A stretch of 11,694 bases of DNA, taken from contig JBCCFD010000238.1 of the NCBI GenBank assembly GCA_039029915.1, positions 1 to 11,694 of the forward strand, read 5' to 3'. Numbering within the stretch: position 1 is the stretch's first letter; every line of letters begins with the position of its first letter. The translations under genes were made by a program, and so were the position numbers. This stretch comes from QQUD01 sp039029915 (GTDB taxonomy: Bacteria; Chloroflexota; Anaerolineae; Promineifilales; Promineifilaceae). A model generated the notes under the pieces. The model had not been told where the DNA came from. It saw only the letters and a program-made list of their open reading frames with translations, and searched no databases. Below, one piece after another: positions 7,351 through 11,694 of this stretch.

Positions 7351-8909
7351 TTGAAATATTTAACCGCTGTTTGAAAAAAGTCACCCCACGCCTTGACGGC
7401 TCGAGGTGCTCGTATTGTATGCCAGCTGGCATACAGCAACACTTTCAAAGCAAGAAAGAACCGTTTACGGAGGGCCAGCTGACCAAACAGCGTCAACTGC
7501 CAGGCCACTAAAATCGATTTACTTTGCGCTTCCATTAAGCCAGTTTGTTGTACTGTTTCCCAAAATTGCCGCAGGCCCAAATGTGATCTTGGGTTTTGCT
7601 CATACGCAATGCAGAGTCGCCCAAAAGCAGCCACCTCGGTGGCAGTTGAGTTGGGCAGTTCATTGGCCAGGTTGCTTAAAGCCTGAGCGTCCTTATTCTT
7701 AAAGAAAGGCACCCACGCTTTTTTCCAAAAGTGGAATTTTTTCTCTGCAGAAACGGCCGTTCTTCGTTCCTCAGAAACGGCCGTTTTCCAAAACCACCAT
7801 TCCCAATGCGGTTTTCTGCTGTTGGCCTCAAACTGAAAATATAGCGGTAAAAAGCGATCAATAATGCGCCATTCATACTCTGGTAAAGGAGCCATGTTTT
7901 GAATTTGGGCTTTGATGGCGTCGAGTTGAGTTAACGGCCGTTCAACTTCCAGCAGATGTTGTCCTAGATAGCTCAACCAGTCAAACACCATATCAAACGG
8001 CTCATACGGTGAATGAATGGCCGCATCCTGCATTGGGTCAGCCAGTTCATCAACAAACCCATTGCTGAAAATATGCCAAATCACCCACCGAAGAGAAAAG
8101 TAGCGGGCGCGGCCTCGCTTTTCTAGTAGATGGGCTGGCATATTCGGATGCTCAAACGCTTTATCCTGCACCATGAGCAGGTATTTGTACTGGGCCGGTG
8201 CATTGCGACGGATCGTGCTTTGCGCATATTTCCGATAGCACATCGTTGGTTTTTTTATCCACTCCGCTTGGCAACCGGCTAAAGCAAGCCGCAGCATCAA
8301 ATCGGTATCCTGTGATTGCCGCAATGCGGGATCAAAACCGCCCACATGATTTATCCAATGTTTGCGATACATCATCGCACCCATTTTTATTGGTTTTTTC
8401 CACAGCCACGCTTCCAGGTCTAAAGAAGGTGCGCGCTCCCAGGGGGAGACTTGACCAATTTGATGGCCCTCTTCATCAATCAGATACCAACCGCTGTGCA
8501 CCATGCCCACCAGCGGGTTTTGGTTCAGAAAATCGACCTGCTCAGCTAGCTTCTCAGGTAAAAGCAGGTCGTCAGCATCTAAAAAAACGATGTACTCCCC
8601 TTGAGCTAACGCTAATCCGGTATTCCGGGCTACTGCAGACCCGCTATTTTCTTGGTAAACATATTTTATCTTTTCTTGAAAAGGCAATAGGACTGATTGC
8701 GTATCGTCGGTTGAGCCATCATCTACGACAATGAGTTCATGCGCGGTGAAGTTTTGTTGTAAAACAGAATGAAGGGCCTGGGTCAGGAAACGGCCGTTGT
8801 TATAAGTCGGTATGATTACAGATACCGAAATCGGTTGGTTATGATGTACACGTAAAAGATGTTCCCATCGGTCATTCGAGGAAAGTTGGTCTATATCATT
8901 TTGCAACAA
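7347..8909 (-). CDS. GT2-family glycosyltransferase with long uncharacterised C-terminal region
   Basis: The protein has 520 residues. The GT-A domain spans about 28-235: SVIIPTYNNGRFL (30-42), VVDDGSTDDT (61-70), SGSAVARNTGLA (89-100), the metal-binding DADD (111-114), GGFDPALRQSQDTDLMLRL (190-208) with acidic residues at the catalytic position. Residues about 236-520 form a mostly helical, Trp-rich region I do not recognise, including WEWWFWK (369-375) and a basic stretch TAVSEERRTAVSAEKK (376-391) encoded by two closely spaced copies of the genome's palindrome. The C-terminus is basic and amphipathic (ALKVLLYASW onwards), possibly membrane-associated. The start is a TTG at 8909: an in-frame TGA lies five codons upstream, no ATG or GTG precedes the GT domain, and GAAGGA is 8 nt away. 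As first gene of the operon it is the likely regulated step. Donor and acceptor are unknown. Confidence 0.9.
   Translation of the reverse strand: MLQNDIDQLSSNDRWEHLLRVHHNQPISVSVIIPTYNNGRFLTQALHSVLQQNFTAHELIVVDDGSTDDTQSVLLPFQEKIKYVYQENSGSAVARNTGLALAQGEYIVFLDADDLLLPEKLAEQVDFLNQNPLVGMVHSGWYLIDEEGHQIGQVSPWERAPSLDLEAWLWKKPIKMGAMMYRKHWINHVGGFDPALRQSQDTDLMLRLALAGCQAEWIKKPTMCYRKYAQSTIRRNAPAQYKYLLMVQDKAFEHPNMPAHLLEKRGRARYFSLRWVIWHIFSNGFVDELADPMQDAAIHSPYEPFDMVFDWLSYLGQHLLEVERPLTQLDAIKAQIQNMAPLPEYEWRIIDRFLPLYFQFEANSRKPHWEWWFWKTAVSEERRTAVSAEKKFHFWKKAWVPFFKNKDAQALSNLANELPNSTATEVAAFGRLCIAYEQNPRSHLGLRQFWETVQQTGLMEAQSKSILVAWQLTLFGQLALRKRFFLALKVLLYASWHTIRAPRAVKAWGDFFQTAVKYFK
7748..7785. repeat. 14-bp direct repeat containing the palindrome, 24-bp period, inside a gene
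   Basis: CAGAAACGGCCGTT occurs at 7748-7761 and again at 7772-7785. The 24-bp period is exactly eight codons, so the reading frame is kept and the protein carries TAVS twice (376-379 and 384-387). The flanks differ, so if this was a duplication it is not recent; two independent arrivals of the motif is the alternative. Confidence 0.75.
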
Positions 8910-9141
8910 CGTTCTGATCCTTCAACGTCATTTATTGAATGCGCTCATTCTATTGAAGATGAGTTTGCAGAAGTCAGTAAATAACAGTGTAAAAATGAAA
9001 ATTTCAGCAAAACACAAACTTTTTTTCACTTTTACAGATACCCTTACAAATTGAAGTATAAATAAACAGCTTACCAATCTACTTTCAGTAGGTGAACAGA
9101 CATACTTAAAAATCTATTCTAATAAATTTCCAGTCTAACAC
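8910..9141. promoter_or_regulatory. Divergent intergenic region between the glycosyltransferase operon and the protease gene
   Basis: This 232-bp AT-rich gap must contain the promoters of both the leftward operon and the rightward protease gene. Rightward candidates are weak: TTTACA at 9031-9036 with AAGTAT 17 nt later, or the AT-rich TATTCTAATAAA at 9115-9126 as a -10 region. Leftward I see only a poor pair (TTGCTG and TGTTAT with 18 nt between, around 8980-9013). No palindromic operator or riboswitch fold stands out. None of the 16 ACGGCCGT copies is here. Confidence 0.5.
8918..8923 (-). promoter_or_regulatory. Ribosome binding site supporting a TTG start
   Basis: GAAGGA on the minus strand ends 8 nt before the TTG at 8909 and is bounded by an in-frame TGA just upstream. 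It decides between TTG at 8909 and the adjacent TTG at 8906 (11 nt away) in favour of the first, though either would serve. Confidence 0.6.
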
Positions 9142-11694
9142 ATGAGAACTCGTCTCGTTACCCTTTTAACTTGTTTTTGCACCCCATTGCTGTTGTTAGC
9201 CGCACTGGTGCGGTTTGCCGCGCCTTCTCCTGCTGCCGCACAAACCCAACCCCATGATAACTTTGATTCGATTCTCACCACTGAGTTGCAAGCCGCATTA
9301 GCTGAACAACCAGACGGGGAATCGATTCGATTTATTATACACTTCCACGGTGACAGCAATTTACAAAGTTTCTCAAACAAACCAGAAGCTGAGCGCGCCG
9401 CTGCCATTGTCCATCAGCTTCAAACTTCTGCAAATCAAACGCAAGGCAGGACATTAGCTGCTCTAAATCAGCTTCAAGACGCTCAATCTATTGAGAGCTA
9501 TCAACAGCTTTGGATTATCAATGCGGTTAGCGTCATTGGGCAACCGGAAGCCATTGAGCGGCTGGCGAGCGACCCTGCAATCGAAAAAATTGATGTCGAT
9601 TTTGAAATCCAATCGCTCAATGATGAAACAGCCCCCATTGGCATTGAAGAATTTGCTGTCACCACACAGCCAGTTACGCAAACGCTCAATAATTGGGGCA
9701 TTGAGCACATTCGGGCAGCCCACGTTTGGCACGGACTAGACATTGATGGGGCTGGGGTTGTAATTGGCATCCTAGATACAGGCATTGATTATTCTCATCC
9801 TGATTTGCGGCCTAACTACCGAGGGAATCTAGGAAATGGCACGTTTGATCACAGTACGAGTTGGCATCATGTTGTCAATCCTTCGGTTATTACCGAGCCA
9901 GTTGACCTGTTTGGACACGGTACGCATGTGGCAGGCATTGCTGTAGGGCAAAATGGCATTGGCATCGCCCCGGGTGCTGAATGGATCGGGGTTGGTATTT
10001 TTGAGGATGGCGGTGCCCTATTTGATAGCAATGCCATTGCCGGCTTACAGTGGATGATAGCTCCAAATGGAGATGCCAACTCGGCCCCAGACATCATCAA
10101 CTGTTCGTGGGGTGATGATAGAGGGGATCGAGACACGCTTGTTGAGGCGATGGATGCGATTCGACAAGCAGGCATCATCCCGATTTGTGCAGCTGGCAAC
10201 GCCGGACCAGACGGTGGCACAATTGGGTCTCCGGCGAGCTTTGCCTCAACCTTTGCGGTTGGTGCTCATGATGATGCGAATTATGTGGCTTGGTTTTCTG
10301 CACGCGGCCCTTCACCCTTTTTTGATGCGCCCCATCCCCACATTGTTGCCCCAGGAACGGCCGTTCTCTCTACATTCCCCAATGACATTTACGCCATTGC
10401 GTCCGGCACATCTATGGCGGCCCCGCATACATCAGGGGCTGCAGCACTGTTCCTCACCCAGCAGCCCAATATTGCCACTGATGATCTATTTGAGTTGCTG
10501 ACGGAAACGGCCGTTCCCATCAGCGATACGCACCCCAACATGTCAAGCGGTTGGGGCCGACTCGATGCGTATAATCTCGTTACTCAAGCTGCCGACTTCG
10601 GTACATTGCGCGGCCAAATCACGGATGACAGCGGTCCATTAGCCAATATTGAGATTCAAATTGAAACACCGGCAGGCTACACGCTTGATTTTGTCACTGA
10701 CGCTACAGGTAGCTATGAAGCCAATCTGGCCAGCGGAAACTACATTATTACGGTTGACCTTTTTGGCTATGAGCCAATATCTCTTAGCTCTGTTGCCGTC
10801 AATCTCAACCAAACAACCAATCAAAATATCAGTCTAACTCACCCGCCTAGCAACATCATTCAGGGACAAATTCGCTCATCGGAGAGGAATAACCCACTTG
10901 AACACGTCGTTATTACAGTCGAAGGGGTTGATTCACCGTTAGCAACCACAGACGCCAACGGTAACTATCAGCTCTCACTCCCTCATGGGCAGTATAAACT
11001 GGCCTATACGCTGCTCGGGTATGAGATCAATCGCCAAACCATTGTTGTGCAGGCGGGCCCAACCCAGCAGCTTGATTTCTCATTAGACAGCAAAACAACC
11101 GTTTTATTAGTTGATAGTGGGCAATGGCACTACGATAGCAAAATCTCTTTTTACGAAACCGTCTTAGACGATCTGAACCACCCGGCTGATGTACACGCTA
11201 TTCGTGACCCATTTCACGATATCCCGTCGGCTGAGCAACTCGCTCAGTACGATACTGTTATTTGGTCAGACCCTATTTACTCACCGGGTTCAATTGGAGC
11301 CTCATCTGCCATCACAGAATATCTGGAAAGCGGTGGTAATTTGGTCGTTTCCGGCCAAAATGTGGCCGCATTCGACAGCTCTATTTTTGCTGTACCGTGG
11401 TGGCAACTTTACATGAAAGCAAACTTTTTAGGGCAGCGGGTCATTACTCAGCCGATTGCTGGCGCGATAGATACCCCATTTTCTGGCTTCTCGCTGGGGG
11501 TAAACGGGACCGGAAGTGCCAGAAATCAATTCGCATTAGACGGCGTCCAAGGACAACAAGGCACTTTTGCAGAGCCTCTTTTTTACTATGCAGATGGTGA
11601 TCCCGCCGCTATTGGGGTAGGTCAATGTGAAGATTATGAGATTGCTATGCTAGGGTTTGGTCTTGAAGGCATCTCTTTTTCATTTACTCGTGCC
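9142..11694 (+). CDS. Secreted subtilisin-like (S8) serine protease, multidomain, cut by the window's right edge
   Basis: The frame is open for 851 codons with no stop before the edge. The ATG at 9142 is the first possible start (TAA lies two codons before); there is no clear Shine-Dalgarno. A signal peptide covers 1-33 (MRTR, hydrophobic core, probable cleavage after AAA). A likely I9-type propeptide covers about 40-165. The S8 catalytic domain follows (about 190-470) with a complete triad: D212 (ILDTGID), H259 (GHGTHVAG), S424 (GTSMAAPH), and oxyanion N353 (AAGNAGP). Then come two carboxypeptidase-regulatory-like beta domains (about 488-568 and 571-650; both start with GQI and end in GYE-type strands). 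A third alpha/beta segment from 651 (TVLLVDSG, YDTVIWSD, YLESGGNLVVSGQN) resembles flavodoxin-like or glutamine-amidotransferase-like folds. It should be made as a proenzyme and act outside the cell or at its surface. The C-terminus, including any anchor or sorting signal, is missing. Confidence 0.93.
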   Translation, partial: MRTRLVTLLTCFCTPLLLLAALVRFAAPSPAAAQTQPHDNFDSILTTELQAALAEQPDGESIRFIIHFHGDSNLQSFSNKPEAERAAAIVHQLQTSANQTQGRTLAALNQLQDAQSIESYQQLWIINAVSVIGQPEAIERLASDPAIEKIDVDFEIQSLNDETAPIGIEEFAVTTQPVTQTLNNWGIEHIRAAHVWHGLDIDGAGVVIGILDTGIDYSHPDLRPNYRGNLGNGTFDHSTSWHHVVNPSVITEPVDLFGHGTHVAGIAVGQNGIGIAPGAEWIGVGIFEDGGALFDSNAIAGLQWMIAPNGDANSAPDIINCSWGDDRGDRDTLVEAMDAIRQAGIIPICAAGNAGPDGGTIGSPASFASTFAVGAHDDANYVAWFSARGPSPFFDAPHPHIVAPGTAVLSTFPNDIYAIASGTSMAAPHTSGAAALFLTQQPNIATDDLFELLTETAVPISDTHPNMSSGWGRLDAYNLVTQAADFGTLRGQITDDSGPLANIEIQIETPAGYTLDFVTDATGSYEANLASGNYIITVDLFGYEPISLSSVAVNLNQTTNQNISLTHPPSNIIQGQIRSSERNNPLEHVVITVEGVDSPLATTDANGNYQLSLPHGQYKLAYTLLGYEINRQTIVVQAGPTQQLDFSLDSKTTVLLVDSGQWHYDSKISFYETVLDDLNHPADVHAIRDPFHDIPSAEQLAQYDTVIWSDPIYSPGSIGASSAITEYLESGGNLVVSGQNVAAFDSSIFAVPWWQLYMKANFLGQRVITQPIAGAIDTPFSGFSLGVNGTGSARNQFALDGVQGQQGTFAEPLFYYADGDPAAIGVGQCEDYEIAMLGFGLEGISFSFTRA

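Larger units (their letters stand above)
371..10515. repeat. Dispersed palindromic motif ACGGCCGT (16 copies; full form AACGGCCGTT)
   Basis: Copies of ACGGCCGT start at 372, 3850, 4184, 4848, 5371, 5635, 6028, 6577, 6848, 7241, 7753, 7777, 7934, 8790, 10357 and 10507. Nine extend to AACGGCCGTT (starting at 3849, 4183, 6847, 7752, 7776, 7933, 8789, 10356 and 10506). A near match GCGGCCGT is at 2957. All 16 lie within genes: CinA 1, the operon 13, the protease 2. They are read as Thr-Ala-Val (8), Asn/Tyr-Gly-Arg (6) and Arg-Pro (2), using all three frames, so the protein does not drive them. It behaves like the HIP1 palindrome of cyanobacteria; its function is unknown. Confidence 0.9.

Noticed and set aside
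7753..7784. Possibility that the palindromes are a CRISPR array or an insertion-sequence end
   Set aside because: Copies are irregularly spaced inside intact genes with no spacers, transposase or target duplications.
8198..8734. 178-codon plus-strand open frame opposite the 520-residue glycosyltransferase
   Set aside because: It lies wholly antisense to a gene with clear GT2 motifs; its translation shows no recognisable domain and has unbalanced composition.
3767..8909. Possible peptide natural-product (RiPP) cluster, given an exporter beside tailoring-type glycosyltransferases
   Set aside because: No precursor peptide, modifying enzyme or exporter peptidase domain is visible; an envelope glycan role fits the evidence better.
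8896..8931. 11-residue minus-strand peptide (ATG at 8931) ending just past the TTG start of the glycosyltransferase, resembling a coupling leader peptide
   Set aside because: Too short to distinguish from chance, and no ribosome binding site is seen before its ATG.
10067..10501. 144-codon plus-strand frame inside the protease gene
   Set aside because: It overlaps the catalytic domain in another frame, covering N353 and S424 of the true protein, and has no plausible domain of its own.

Overview
This window looks like chromosomal DNA from a free-living, envelope-glycan-making bacterium, most likely a Chloroflexota (Anaerolineae-like) lineage. That placement is an inference from the mix of protein families: a stand-alone long-form transaldolase, a small cyclic-nucleotide-binding protein without a DNA-binding domain, a large secreted subtilase with carboxypeptidase-regulatory-like repeats, and GT2/ABC-exporter clusters. 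There is no rRNA or marker gene to settle it. I see no tRNA, CRISPR array, insertion sequence or phage gene.

Layout. Everything from the left edge to 8909 is on the minus strand; the last gene, from 9142, is on the plus strand. Read in the direction of transcription from about 8910 leftwards, there is a tight four-gene unit: a 520-residue GT2 glycosyltransferase with a TTG start, an MsbA-like ABC half-transporter (ATGA overlap), and two paralogous GT2 glycosyltransferases (1-nt gap, then 8-nt overlap). After a 142-bp gap come transaldolase with a strong ribosome binding site and a likely intrinsic terminator, then a cyclic-nucleotide-binding-domain protein preceded by a perfect 13-bp inverted repeat. 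A 580-bp AT-rich stretch without a convincing gene follows, then a diverged CinA-family protein, and at the left edge the first 12 codons of another minus-strand gene. A 232-bp AT-rich region at 8910-9141 separates the operon from the divergent gene for a secreted S8 (subtilisin-like) protease, which is intact at its N-terminus and runs off the right edge after 851 codons.

How the genes may work together. The three glycosyltransferases and the ABC exporter overlap or nearly touch, so they are probably co-transcribed and translationally coupled. The simplest reading is assembly and export of a glycan or glycoconjugate for the cell envelope; the substrate cannot be told from sequence. Transaldolase (sugar phosphates), the nucleotide sensor and CinA look like independent transcription units.

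Most unusual signal. The palindrome ACGGCCGT occurs 16 times (about 0.18 expected by chance), nine times as the full AACGGCCGTT. All copies are inside genes and in all three codon frames, so the signal acts on DNA rather than protein. It resembles the cyanobacterial HIP1 palindrome in behaviour but has a different sequence.
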